Source: CBDBLK01 sp965243145 (GTDB taxonomy: Bacteria > Bdellovibrionota > Bacteriovoracia > Bacteriovoracales > Bacteriovoracaceae). From it: a stretch of DNA of 64,000 bases. The notes beneath the pieces were generated by a model that was given only the letters and a program-made list of their open reading frames with translations, was not told the DNA's origin and searched no databases. Each line of letters begins with the position of its first letter. Within the stretch, counting starts at the first letter, position 1. Where the stretch lies: positions 62,001-126,000 of the forward strand of contig CBDEUB010000002.1 of the NCBI GenBank assembly GCA_965243145.1, read 5' to 3'. Shown here one piece after another: positions 9,497 through 17,341 of this stretch. A program made the position numbers and the translations under genes.

Positions 9497-10687
9497 TTAC
9501 GCGGGATAGAGCAGGCATTGTTCCCGCAACTGCCCGTAGGCCTGCAATCCCTGGGCCTCCAGTTGGGCCAGGTCTTCCGCCGTGCCGTCCTTTTCCACCC
9601 AGTGGCGCAATTCCTCTCCGCCGTTGATGAGGTCTATGGCCAAGCGCTGGTATTCGTACTCGTAGGGCCTGGTGTTCCAGGCAAAGGCCTGGCCCAAGGT
9701 GGATTTGAAGTGCTTTAACAGGAGTTGGCCCAAGCGCCAGGTGCGCGCCCGGCGCGCGTCCGTCACATGCAGGTGCAACCCCCCGCAGCTTGCACCTCCG
9801 TGCTTTTGGAAAGTGGGGCAAAAGTTAGTGGGCCGCAAGACAACCCCTTGAATCCCGTAGTGCTCAAAGTCTGTGGCCATCCGATCGCGCAAAGCGTAGG
9901 GTTCCACCCCCGGCGCTCCCACCACTTCCAGGGCGCGGGTGGTGCCCCGTCCTTCGGATAGGGTAGTGCCCTCGAATAAAACCGTTCCCGGAAAGGTGAG
10001 GGCCGAATTGGGGGTGCTCAAATTGGGAGAGGGGTTGACCCAGGCCAGGCCGGTTTCCTCCCACAGCATTTGATGGTGGTAGTGGCGCATGGGCACTACA
10101 TGCAAGTCGCAACGGGGGGAAAAGAGCTGCCGTTGGAGTTGGGCCGCTTCTCCCAGAGTCAGGCCATGGCGCTGGGGGATAGGGTGGTGGCCGACAAAAC
10201 TTTTCCACTCAGGTTCGAGCACACGGCCTTCGACCAATGGCCCGGCCGGGTTGGGGCGGTCGAGAACTACCACCCGCACCCCTTTTTGCTGGCAACTATC
10301 CATGCACAGGGCCAAAGTGGTCAGGTAGGTGTACACCCGAGTGCCCACATCTTGCAGATCGGCCACCAGAGTGTCGATGCCCTCCAACATGGCATCCGTG
10401 GGGGCGCGGGTTTGGCCATACAGGCTGTACACTGGCCGTTTAAAGTAGGGGTGTTGGCAGTCGGCGGTTTCCACCATGTTGTCTTGCACATCGCTGGCCT
10501 GCCCATGCTGGGGGCCAAACAGGCACCCCAATTGGTCTCCTAGTAATTGACTTAAACTCTCTGCTCCGTGAATTAAATTTTTATCCACACTTGCCGAATG
10601 GCATAAGTAACCTATGCGGCCTTTCAGCAGTGATTGGGCCTTGTGGTCGCCCATTAGGACATCGAGTCCGGTTTCAACAGTGGCCAT
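9497..10687 (-). CDS. DUF1343 / NamZ-type exo-beta-N-acetylmuramidase
   Basis: The ATG at 10687 (MATVETGLDVLMG) gives 396 residues and a purine-rich GAGGGGAAGGGG upstream; a longer frame to 10828 would run into the divergent START-domain gene. Family hallmarks are GLDVLM at the start, FGPQHG, the YSLYG motif, DLQDVGTRVYTY and LDRPNP. Characterised DUF1343 members (NamZ) remove N-acetylmuramic acid from the non-reducing end of peptidoglycan fragments in cell-wall recycling. No signal peptide is evident, so it may act in the cytoplasm or leave by another route. Family call is firm, substrate is inferred. Confidence 0.85.
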   Translation of the reverse strand: MATVETGLDVLMGDHKAQSLLKGRIGYLCHSASVDKNLIHGAESLSQLLGDQLGCLFGPQHGQASDVQDNMVETADCQHPYFKRPVYSLYGQTRAPTDAMLEGIDTLVADLQDVGTRVYTYLTTLALCMDSCQQKGVRVVVLDRPNPAGPLVEGRVLEPEWKSFVGHHPIPQRHGLTLGEAAQLQRQLFSPRCDLHVVPMRHYHHQMLWEETGLAWVNPSPNLSTPNSALTFPGTVLFEGTTLSEGRGTTRALEVVGAPGVEPYALRDRMATDFEHYGIQGVVLRPTNFCPTFQKHGGASCGGLHLHVTDARRARTWRLGQLLLKHFKSTLGQAFAWNTRPYEYEYQRLAIDLINGGEELRHWVEKDGTAEDLAQLEAQGLQAYGQLREQCLLYPA

Positions 10688-10736
10688 ACACCCCTTCCCC
10701 TCAACTGTTTGATGTGCCAAGTTTTGAGTCTCTACT

Positions 10737-11567
10737 ATGGGTAAAATAAAATCAATCTTCACCGCTCTCAGCACCTCCCTGTGCATCTTTTCTTCGGCGG
10801 TTTTGCTGGGCCTGCAGGCCCAGGCCAACTCCCTGGAGACTCTTCCCCAATTGCCCTCCCGGGTCTACGACGAGAAGGGGTGGGAAAAATCCACTTCCCG
10901 GGACGGTTTCATCCTCTACATTCGCCAAAATACCAATTCGGGCATTTTGGAACTCAAAGTTGAGGGGGAATTGGCCGCCCCTCTGCCCCAGGTTATGGCC
11001 AATTTGCGGGATGTGGAGAGTTCCGTCAAATGGACTCCCGATCTGATGGAAAAAGTGACCCTCAGGGATGTCAGCGACTTGGAGGCGGACACTTACAGTT
11101 TGACCAATCTCCCCTGGCCATTTTACGACCGGCACATGGTGTTGAACAACAAGCTCTTTATCGACCCGGAAAGAAAATTGCTGGTGGTGTATTCCCATTC
11201 AATCTCCCCAGGACAGAAAAAGATCAAAGGGGGGACGGTGGAAGCGCTGATGCAGTACGGGTATGTCGCCATGAGGCCCACCACCGCCCAGCGCACCTAT
11301 GTCAAAATGATTGCCCTGATCGACCCCCAGGGTTCCATCCCCGCCTGGGTGGTCAACTTTTTTCAGAGAAAGTGGCCGATCAATTTTTTCAAGGCACTGG
11401 AGAGTTATTGCCAACGGGCCGCACCCATTCCCCTGCGCCCCCACCTCAAAAAGATGATGCAGGAACTTTTAAAGCGCATGAACTGGCCCCTCGACGCGTT
11501 TGAACCCCCTGGCCGCGGGGGCCGAACTAGGGCATCCCGCGCACAGACAGGCGCATCTCGAAAGTAA
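10737..11567 (+). CDS. exported START/SRPBCC-like lipid-binding protein
   Basis: A 276-residue protein with a Sec signal peptide (hydrophobic SLCIFSSAVLLG, cleavage near AQA-NS), so periplasmic or secreted. The mature part resembles START-domain proteins: a strand-rich N-terminus (DGFILYIRQN), SSVKWTPDLMEKVTL, then the PWPFYDRHMVL segment and a long C-terminal helix. START domains bind lipids or other hydrophobic ligands. The tail is basic (GRGGRTRASRAQ). Divergent from the NamZ gene; its 3' end overlaps the convergent lipoprotein gene by about 40 bp. Ligand unknown. Confidence 0.75.
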   Translation: MGKIKSIFTALSTSLCIFSSAVLLGLQAQANSLETLPQLPSRVYDEKGWEKSTSRDGFILYIRQNTNSGILELKVEGELAAPLPQVMANLRDVESSVKWTPDLMEKVTLRDVSDLEADTYSLTNLPWPFYDRHMVLNNKLFIDPERKLLVVYSHSISPGQKKIKGGTVEALMQYGYVAMRPTTAQRTYVKMIALIDPQGSIPAWVVNFFQRKWPINFFKALESYCQRAAPIPLRPHLKKMMQELLKRMNWPLDAFEPPGRGGRTRASRAQTGASRK

Positions 11568-12195
11568 TTTTATCCTGTACTTGCTGTTGGCGGTGGCCAT
11601 TTTCGGTATTGATGCCGAGCCGCCCGCATCTGTGGTGTCCGGTAAAACCCACCCGCACCCTGCGCGCCGGCGGTTGTTCCACCACCAGGGACAGTTGGTT
11701 ATCGCTCTGCAAGTGGTGGTGTTGCACCCAAAAAAAGGCCTTTTGCACCATGTTTTCCTTGGAGACAAAAACCAGCTTTTCAAAGGGATAAAGGTTGTCC
11801 CCCAGTTTGATCTTGAGGGGCAAACTCTCCAAATCTTCTCCCGGCATCTTCTGCACTTCCTGGTATCCCTTGAAATCCCGCCAACCGACACCGCACTTGC
11901 CGGTAGTTATAGGGATGCCCCGATAGGTTTCGTTATAAGTCTGTACTGGCCTTTGGTAGTTGCGGAATCGGGCGATTGTATCCCGCCGCTTTAAGATGAC
12001 GCTAACCTCGTCCCCTGGCCGCACTATGGCCAGGGGGGCGGCGGACTCCAGTTGTTCCGCCGTGACCAGGGTTTCGGTCAGCAGCATGGAGGGATGGGCC
12101 TCCACTTTGGTCTGGGGCCTTCCGCAACTTGAGAGCAATACCAGTGGGCCAACGATCCAGGGAATCAACTTAAAAAGCATAATAGTTCTCCGCAT
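11527..12195 (-). CDS. lipoprotein of unknown function
   Basis: A 222-residue protein with a lipoprotein signal: IPWIVGPLVLLSSC, lipobox LLSSC. ATG 12180 (MLFKLIPW) is an equally good start. The mature part carries a beta-rich segment (RPGDEVSVILKRRDTI) and a strand-rich C-terminus suggestive of an immunoglobulin-like or flagella P-ring-chaperone-like shape, but no family can be named from sequence alone. Its end overlaps the convergent START-like gene. It stands alone on this strand before the tRNA-tuf block. Confidence 0.65.
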   Translation of the reverse strand: MRRTIMLFKLIPWIVGPLVLLSSCGRPQTKVEAHPSMLLTETLVTAEQLESAAPLAIVRPGDEVSVILKRRDTIARFRNYQRPVQTYNETYRGIPITTGKCGVGWRDFKGYQEVQKMPGEDLESLPLKIKLGDNLYPFEKLVFVSKENMVQKAFFWVQHHHLQSDNQLSLVVEQPPARRVRVGFTGHHRCGRLGINTENGHRQQQVQDKITFEMRLSVRGMP

Positions 12196-12385
12196 TAAAA
12201 ACTGTGGGGATTTTCCCCGCTATGGCCTATATGCGAAGGCCTGATCCCGTTGGCATTTCACAAATCACCGAAAAAATGGCGATGAAGACTGCTTGCGCGA
12301 TGGTTTTTGAACCCCCAGAGGATCATTTTTGGCCACCTGCCAGCTTTGACAGGGCCAGAAGGTGGCGTTATAAAGAAGGCCTTGC

Positions 12386-12460
12386 GCTTGCGTGGCCCAG
12401 GGGTAGGGCACTTCCTTGGTAAGGAAGAGGTCGCGGGTTCAATTCCCGCCGCAAGCTCCA
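12386..12460 (+). tRNA. tRNA-Thr (anticodon GGT)
   Basis: Full cloverleaf: acceptor GCTTGCG pairs with CGCAAGC, D-arm GCCC/GGGC, anticodon stem CTTCC/GGAAG around TTGGTAA (anticodon GGT), T-arm GCGGG/CCCGC with TTCAATT. Discriminator T at 12457 and an encoded CCA at 12458-12460. tRNA-Thr just ahead of tuf is a common bacterial arrangement. Confidence 0.95.
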
Positions 12461-12562
12461 GCCGAGATAGCAAGCGAACCCGCGACTGGCCCAGGCAGGG
12501 GTTTACAATTTGTGCAAATGAGTTTTAAGGTGTGTGCACGAAAAATTAAAAATCAACAATAT

Positions 12563-12592
12563 CCCTGGCCCATGGCCAGGGCCTAAAAGGAG
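12563..12592 (+). promoter_or_regulatory. tuf leader hairpin and ribosome-binding site
   Basis: A perfect 8-bp stem CCCTGGCC / GGCCAGGG with a CAT loop lies at 12563-12581, directly before the AAAAGGAG ribosome-binding site (12585-12592) of tuf. There is no U-tract, so it is not a terminator. It could stabilise the processed mRNA or act in control of tuf translation (inference). The stem is itself two GGCC copies. Confidence 0.45.
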
Positions 12593-12600
12593 AAGCGCCC

Positions 12601-13791
12601 ATGGCAAAGGAAAAATTTGATAGATCCAAACCCCATGTCAACATTGGCACTATTGGCCATGTTGACCATGGCAAGACCACTCTCACTGCCGCCATCACTA
12701 TGACGATGGCCAAAGACCACGGTGGGGAGGCCCGGGGGTACGAGCAGATTGACTCCGCTCCCGAGGAAAAGGCGCGGGGGATCACCATCAACTCGGCCCA
12801 TGTCGAGTACGAGACGACCAACCGGCACTACGCCCATGTGGACTGTCCGGGCCACGCCGACTATGTCAAAAATATGATCACCGGCGCGGCCCAAATGGAC
12901 GGGGCGATTTTGGTGTGCTCCGCCGCCGATGGGCCAATGCCGCAGACCCGCGAGCACATCCTCTTGGCGCGCCAAGTGGGAGTGCCCGCCATCGTGGTGT
13001 TTATGAACAAGGTCGACCAGGTTGACGACGAGGAATTGCTGGAACTGGTGGAGATGGAAATCCGCGAACTGCTCTCCTCCTACGACTTTCCCGGGGACGA
13101 CATTCCCATCATTAAGGGTTCCGCCCTGATGGCCCTGGAGGACAAGGAAGAAGAGATCGGCCGGGCGCGCATCCGGGAACTGATGGAAAAAGTGGATTCC
13201 TATATCCCCGAACCCACCCGCGACATCGACAAGGATTTTTTAATGCCCGTGGAAGATGTCTTTTCCATCTCTGGCCGGGGCACTGTGGTCACTGGCCGGG
13301 TTGAACGGGGAATCGTCAAAGTCAATGAAGAAGTGGAGATCGTGGGCATCCGCGAGACTTCTACAACCACCATCACCGGAGTGGAAATGTTCCGCAAACT
13401 CCTCGACGAGGGCCGGGCCGGAGACAATGTCGGGCTGCTCCTGCGGGGAACCAAGCGCGAGGATGTGGAGCGCGGCCAAGTGGTGTGCAAACCGGGAAGC
13501 GTCAACCCCCACAAGAAATTTAAGTGCGAAGTGTACATTCTCTCCAAAGACGAGGGCGGACGCCACACCCCCATTTTTAAGGGTTACCGTCCCCAGTTCT
13601 ATTTTAGAACTACCGATGTGACCGGCTCCATCACCTTGCCCAAGGATGTGGAGATGATCATGCCCGGGGACAACACTTCTTTTGAAGTGGAACTCATCAC
13701 CCCCATCGCCATGGAAAAGGGACTCAAGTTTGCCGTCCGCGAAGGCGGCCGAACGATTGGAGCGGGCACTGTCTCCGAGATTATAGCGTAA
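12601..13791 (+). CDS. tuf: translation elongation factor Tu
   Basis: EF-Tu of 396 residues, full length. It carries aminoacyl-tRNA to the ribosome as a GTP complex. G1 is GHVDHGKT (residues 19-26), switch I carries RGITINSAHVEYET, G3 is DCPGHADY, G4 is NKVD; domains II and III follow, ending GRTIGAGTVSEIIA. RBS AAAAGGAG is nine bases upstream of the ATG. Sits between tRNA-Thr and tRNA-Trp and is closed by two terminators. Confidence 0.99.
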   Translation: MAKEKFDRSKPHVNIGTIGHVDHGKTTLTAAITMTMAKDHGGEARGYEQIDSAPEEKARGITINSAHVEYETTNRHYAHVDCPGHADYVKNMITGAAQMDGAILVCSAADGPMPQTREHILLARQVGVPAIVVFMNKVDQVDDEELLELVEMEIRELLSSYDFPGDDIPIIKGSALMALEDKEEEIGRARIRELMEKVDSYIPEPTRDIDKDFLMPVEDVFSISGRGTVVTGRVERGIVKVNEEVEIVGIRETSTTTITGVEMFRKLLDEGRAGDNVGLLLRGTKREDVERGQVVCKPGSVNPHKKFKCEVYILSKDEGGRHTPIFKGYRPQFYFRTTDVTGSITLPKDVEMIMPGDNTSFEVELITPIAMEKGLKFAVREGGRTIGAGTVSEIIA

Positions 13792-13802
13792 GTTTGAGAA
13801 GG

Positions 13803-13850
13803 CCACGGAAGGAGGAGAGCACGACTTTCCCCTTCCGCGGTTTTTCTCTT
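13803..13850 (+). terminator. tuf: rho-independent terminator after tuf
   Basis: Stem CCACGGAAGG (13803-13812) pairs with CCTTCCGCGG (13831-13840) with one mismatch, followed by TTTTTCTCTTTT. It begins 12 bases after the tuf stop. Confidence 0.8.
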
Positions 13851-13860
13851 TTCTCAAAGT

Positions 13861-13902
13861 GGGGGCCGTTTTCATCTCTTTTTGTCGGCCCCTCTTTTTT
13901 TT
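13861..13902 (+). terminator. second rho-independent terminator after tuf
   Basis: Stem GGGGCCG (13862-13868) with CGGCCCC (13886-13892), then TCTTTTTTTT. A tandem back-up to the first terminator, which isolates tuf from the repeat element and tRNA-Trp downstream. Confidence 0.7.
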
Positions 13903-13930
13903 GTGAGGTTTCTTAACTACACACACCTAA

Positions 13931-14079
13931 ATGAAAAATTATAATAGAAGCACTGTAAGTGCTCGCAATTTAGGTCAGATTGGGGGGAAGCAAGGCAGAG
14001 CGACTGAGGTGTGCTCATTGCACATCGTAAGGAGCGATGGCGAAGCTGACTCGCAAGATGGCCTGAAGTGTGAGCACTT
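13931..14079 (+). repeat. repeat element R1, copy 1 (short form)
   Basis: About 150 bp, clearly related to 25561-25778. Ends form an imperfect inverted repeat: 26 bases from 13957 (AAGTGCTC...) match the reverse complement of the 3' end (...GAGCACTT, 14072-14079) at 20 positions. Both strands are open across it, and the plus frame from ATG 13931 is alike in both copies (NLGQIG, ATEVC, RSDGEADS, DGLKCE). It ends seven bases before tRNA-Trp. It could be a MITE-like mobile element or a structured RNA; the ORF is not called as a gene. Confidence 0.75.
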
Positions 14080-14086
14080 ACTTTGC

Positions 14087-14162
14087 GGGCGCATAGCTCC
14101 AACGGTAGAGCGACTGATTCCAAATCAGTAGGTTGGGAGTTCGAATCTCTCTGCGCCCGCCA
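14087..14162 (+). tRNA. tRNA-Trp (anticodon CCA)
   Basis: Acceptor GGGCGCA pairs with TGCGCCC; D-arm GCTC/GAGC; anticodon stem ACTGA/TCAGT around TTCCAAA (anticodon CCA); T-arm with TTCGAAT. Discriminator G at 14159 and encoded CCA 14160-14162. In many bacteria tuf-tRNA-Trp leads into secE-nusG; here an accessory region follows instead. Confidence 0.95.
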
Positions 14163-14183
14163 ATTTTTTCCAAGATATTAGGG

Positions 14184-15260
14184 ATGCCCCAAATGACGAG
14201 AACGGGATTCAAACCCAAATTTACCATTACCGATTCTATAACAAAACACCTTACTGATATTGAACGGGCCAGAGGATTTTTGGAAGGGGCGGATATTTCC
14301 GAACAATGGTTGCAGGAACAAAGCGCCAAGGCCTTCCTTTTGGAGGCACACCATACCACCCATATAGAGGGAACTTCCCTCACTTTGGAACAGTCCGATC
14401 GGTTGTTGGCCGGGGAAAAATTGAAAGGAGTCCGGCAGGACGATGCCTGCGAACTTTTGAATTACCGAAACGCCTTCGAGGCCATTTCCGAATATGTGGA
14501 AGACGGAGGGCCAATTAATGAGGCCTTAATTCGCGGGATTCACAAAACATTGGTGGAAGGGGTGCGTGGAGGCAGTGCTGCCCCCGGCGAGTACCGGAAG
14601 GTACAAAATTTTGTCGTCAATTCATCTACGGGTGAAGTCGTCTATACTCCTCCGCCGGCCTATGAGGTTCCCATTATGATGGGGGAACTGATGGCCTGGT
14701 TGGATGGGGAAAAAAGCATCCACCCAGTTTTAGTATCGGGTATAGCACAATTCCAGTTAGTTCATATCCATCCATTTCTGGACGGAAACGGGCGCACCTC
14801 AAGACTCCTCTCTACCCTCTGGTTATACCGCACAGGGTATGATTTCAAACGACTTTTCACTCTCAGCAAATTCTACGACCGCAACCGAGAGGAATTTTAT
14901 GGGGCCATACAAGGCGTGCGCCTACGAAATATGGATATGACGGGTTGGCTCGAATATTTCACCAAGGGACTGGCCTTCCAACTAAAGGATGTTCATCGTC
15001 AAGGAACATGGGCCATTGAATGGCCCGCTTTGAAGGAGAAGTATGGCCTATCAAATCGGCAAATGGATGCCTTGGATTATATCTTTGAACATGGCCGGTT
15101 GACGATTGGCGAATACCAAAAATTCCATGGAGTGGCCCGCAGGACGCTACAACGGGATTTGAAATCCCTGATGGAAAAAAACTTTTTAAGAACGAAAGGG
15201 GCCACCAACCGTTTAGAGTATGTGTTTGGGCCTAAAATGGCCTCTCAGATGCGGCCATAA
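14184..15260 (+). CDS. Fic family protein with C-terminal winged helix
   Basis: The frame opens inside tRNA-Trp, so I take ATG 14184 (MPQMTRTG; ATG 14193 is also possible), giving 358 residues. The Fic core motif is HIHPFLDGNGRTSR, complete with catalytic His and the GNGR loop, so AMP transfer to target proteins is expected. An N-terminal inhibitory motif fitting S/TxxxE(G/N) is present as TTHIEG, typical of self-inhibited class II Fic proteins. The C-terminal 80 residues are a winged-helix segment (LSNRQMDALDYI, ARRTLQRDLKSL), as in Fic/DUF4172-HTH proteins, suggesting DNA binding. First gene of the region behind tRNA-Trp. Confidence 0.92.
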   Translation: MPQMTRTGFKPKFTITDSITKHLTDIERARGFLEGADISEQWLQEQSAKAFLLEAHHTTHIEGTSLTLEQSDRLLAGEKLKGVRQDDACELLNYRNAFEAISEYVEDGGPINEALIRGIHKTLVEGVRGGSAAPGEYRKVQNFVVNSSTGEVVYTPPPAYEVPIMMGELMAWLDGEKSIHPVLVSGIAQFQLVHIHPFLDGNGRTSRLLSTLWLYRTGYDFKRLFTLSKFYDRNREEFYGAIQGVRLRNMDMTGWLEYFTKGLAFQLKDVHRQGTWAIEWPALKEKYGLSNRQMDALDYIFEHGRLTIGEYQKFHGVARRTLQRDLKSLMEKNFLRTKGATNRLEYVFGPKMASQMRP

Positions 15261-15291
15261 ACTTGCGACAAACTTGCGACAAAACTTGCGT
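15259..15291 (+). repeat. short tandem repeat behind the Fic gene
   Basis: Three near-copies of AAACTTGCG(AC) in a row follow the Fic stop codon and run up to the duplicated STAS fragment. Possibly a recombination scar; no function visible. Confidence 0.5.
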
Positions 15292-15293
15292 CG

Positions 15294-15563
15294 TTAGGAG
15301 GCCTTTCTATCAAATTCGTTAATATGTTGCCTTCTGCTGGAGAAGTTGTCGAAAAAGAATTTGATAGAGTGAAAAATAAAGTCATTCCCTCCTTTATAGA
15401 TTTTTGCCCTCTCTTTAGGATTTTCAGGAACTAAAAGGTTCATCCAAGTTTGCAGTAGTTTGGTTACTTGTGAATTGATTTCATCTGTTTGAAACAATGA
15501 TTTGCTTGCTGTCTTCCTTAGTAAGGACGAATTATTTTTATTTAGGCCGCACTCAATTTTCAA
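15294..15563 (-). CDS. small protein of unknown function, downstream of an XRE regulator
   Basis: An 89-residue ORF whose start overlaps the end of the XRE gene by 11 bp, which suggests translational coupling. Its C-terminal half is antisense to the truncated STAS fragment (15297-15434), so that half was probably created by the duplication, and the native protein may have ended differently. The N-terminal half (LNKNNSSLLRKTASKSLF) has no recognised motif. Could be the partner of the regulator or a decayed gene. Confidence 0.4.
   Translation of the reverse strand: MKIECGLNKNNSSLLRKTASKSLFQTDEINSQVTKLLQTWMNLLVPENPKERAKIYKGGNDFIFHSIKFFFDNFSSRRQHINEFDRKAS
15297..15434 (+). pseudogene. truncated copy of the STAS-like gene 3' end
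   Basis: The frame GGLSIKFVNMLPSAGEVVEK copies the C-terminal third of the STAS-like gene at 18182-18463, with a one-base indel that lets it run on to TAA at 15432. No start or N-terminal half exists, so it is a gene fragment. DNA identity continues past the gene end, to about 15451. Confidence 0.8.
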
Positions 15564-15783
15564 AAAATTTTGATATTGGGACTCTGTAAATTTTTGCCAA
15601 TTTTCTTAATGTTAGAACGGTCATGTTTGTGCCCGATTCTAATTTTTGCAGGCGTTGCCAAGAGGGATAACCTTCCTCTTCACATTTTTCTAGTGTCCAT
15701 CCTTTTTCTATTCTGCATTTTCTCAGTTTTTTACCAAGATTGGTCAAAAAATCACGATTTTCTTTTTCTCCTTTTTTGTTCAT
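15553..15783 (-). CDS. XRE-family HTH regulator
   Basis: A 76-residue single-domain helix-turn-helix protein: FLTNLGKKLRKCRIEKGWTL, then LQKLESGTNMTVLTLRKLAK, the usual helix 2-3 and capping region of Cro/CI-type domains. Such small XRE proteins repress their own operon or act as antitoxins. The AT-rich upstream region (15784-15912) holds direct runs of ATTTATGACTTAATTT suitable for a promoter/operator. Island-like codon use. Confidence 0.7.
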   Translation of the reverse strand: MNKKGEKENRDFLTNLGKKLRKCRIEKGWTLEKCEEEGYPSWQRLQKLESGTNMTVLTLRKLAKIYRVPISKFFEN

Positions 15784-15912
15784 ATTAAAGATTTTCTTTC
15801 AAATGCCCGAATCTTAGTAAGTCATTTATGACTTAATTTTTATTTACCAAAAACAGTGGATGCTTAACTCAACAATTGGCCGTGTATATGCAATCACAAA
15901 CAAGGAACTCAA

Positions 15913-16368
15913 ATGAGCGATACGAAAAAACAACCTAAAATAGATATTAATGAGGTAATACAAAAAGCATTGGAAACTCTTGGTTTAAATATCCAATCTT
16001 TGCAGGAGATGGTTGGGGATCGTGTAATCTTTGGCCAAACATCTGATGGAAAATTAAAACTTAGTTATAAATATGGAATAGATTTAGTCATCGTTCTCAA
16101 GTTGCTTTATCTCGATTCTTCTCATTTAAGCGAAGGTTACGATCAGGAAAAGCATTTAGGTGCTATTTGTGGCCCCATCAATAGAAAAGAATTTCAATAT
16201 AAAAAAGGAAAATTGGTCAAGACTGCTTGGAAACGGTTTAAACAGAATCGCTGGGAATCTGAGGGTAAACTTTGCTGTTTTAAATTGCGATGGCAAATTA
16301 GGTTTAGGCGCTGGTTGGGTTTTTATAATAGTGGAAAGGAATTATTGAGAAAAAGTGATACAGGATAG
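15913..16368 (+). CDS. hypothetical protein, possibly frameshifted
   Basis: A 151-residue ORF (MSDTKKQPKIDINEV), AT-rich, divergent from the XRE gene. The first 100 residues look protein-like (helix, then DGKLKLSYKYGIDLVIVLKLL). The last 50 are unusually Arg/Lys/Trp-rich, while the +1 frame over the same stretch reads more naturally (VLNCDGKLGLGAGW, ending at 16348), so a frameshift near 16200-16260 is possible. No family recognised. Confidence 0.5.
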   Translation: MSDTKKQPKIDINEVIQKALETLGLNIQSLQEMVGDRVIFGQTSDGKLKLSYKYGIDLVIVLKLLYLDSSHLSEGYDQEKHLGAICGPINRKEFQYKKGKLVKTAWKRFKQNRWESEGKLCCFKLRWQIRFRRWLGFYNSGKELLRKSDTG

Positions 16369-16437
16369 AGATCTTCTTTTCAAGTGGCCACACTGACGGC
16401 CATGAAAGCAACGAAATGCAAAGGCAAACGATTTCTA

Positions 16438-17073
16438 TTATTGACGGACAAAGTTTTCTGGGTACAAAAAATAGTAGTCGAGGCCCAATTCTTCACAAGG
16501 TTGCGTTTCAGAAGAGAAACCGAGCTTTTTGACAACGGTGATTGAAGGTTTGTTTGTCCTGTGAATGACCGCCATAATGTACTCTATCTCAAAATTGTCG
16601 AGGGCAAATTGAATGAGGGTTCTCGCCGCTTCCGTCGCCAAACCTTGCCTTTGGTAGTCGGGGGCAATGGCGTAACCGATGGACACCACTTTTTGCTCAA
16701 AAAAATAGTGGAACACCATAGAACCGATCAATTCCTCTCCCCAATAGGCCCCGTAGCGAGCTTTGATGCTGTTGTGTGGCCCCTTGAAAGGCCCCATAAA
16801 GTGTTCCGCTATATCTCTGTCGATTTTCTCGGAAGTTGTTCCTCCGGTGTAGTAGGAGGACATTTCAGGATGTTCTAAGACTTTTCTCCATTTTCGCGCG
16901 TCTGATTGAGTGGCCATGGGCCTGAGTTGAACCCGAAAAGAGTCCGCCGGTTTTTCGATGATCTTTCTCAAACGAGCTGAACACTCGTCGAAGATATTGT
17001 CCGGTGATGGGGCCGCGGCCACAGAGAGAGATAAAACCAGGGTGATGACAATATTTGGAATTTTTTTCTTCAT
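16438..17073 (-). CDS. GNAT N-acetyltransferase with an N-terminal signal peptide
   Basis: The start is ATG 17073: MKKKIPNIVITLVLSLSVAA forms a Sec-type signal with a likely AAA-PS cleavage. The rest is a RimJ/RimL-type GNAT domain: YGAYWGEELIGSM, the acetyl-CoA-binding loop APDYQRQGLATEAARTLIQF (Q/RxxGxG/A), then AVIHRTNKPSITVVKKLGF. 211 residues. GNAT enzymes need acetyl-CoA, which is cytosolic, so an exported form is unusual: it might be secreted into another cell, or the hydrophobic N-terminus might merely anchor it. A longer frame upstream to 17250 has no support. Confidence 0.75.
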   Translation of the reverse strand: MKKKIPNIVITLVLSLSVAAAPSPDNIFDECSARLRKIIEKPADSFRVQLRPMATQSDARKWRKVLEHPEMSSYYTGGTTSEKIDRDIAEHFMGPFKGPHNSIKARYGAYWGEELIGSMVFHYFFEQKVVSIGYAIAPDYQRQGLATEAARTLIQFALDNFEIEYIMAVIHRTNKPSITVVKKLGFSSETQPCEELGLDYYFLYPENFVRQ

Positions 17074-17122
17074 AGTTTCATATCTAAATTGGGGCCTAGT
17101 GATATAGAAAAGATAGCGATTT

Positions 17123-17140
17123 TTTAGCAAAACACATGGG
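17123..17140 (+). repeat. 18-bp direct repeat, copy 1
   Basis: TTTAGCAAAACACATGGG occurs here and at 18525-18542, bracketing the ATPase/STAS pair. Both copies are followed some 20 bases on by TTGCGC. Possibly a remnant of an insertion boundary. Confidence 0.5.
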
Positions 17141-17341
17141 TTGTCAAGTTGTGACATTTTGCGCAATGAGGCCCAAATTCTTCTCGCCTGCCAATTTGAT
17201 GTAGTGACGGCCATAGTGGCATTGAGGAAGCAGGTGAGTTTCCTCGCCACAGTGTGGCCAAATTGCTCTTGTTTTTAATTAGAAATGAGAGTATTTTAGT
17301 GACGAAAAGAATAAAAAAATAATTTTGTTTGAAGAATAGAT

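Noticed and set aside
13931..14131. Protein-coding gene within repeat R1
   Set aside because: Frame similarity between copies could follow from DNA similarity; copy 1 runs into tRNA-Trp, and the opposite strand is equally open.
14133..14183. Upstream start of the Fic gene
   Set aside because: It lies inside tRNA-Trp; ATG 14184 is adequate.
14163..14200. tRNA-Trp attachment site of an integrative element
   Set aside because: No integrase gene and no second copy of the tRNA 3' end are visible in the window.
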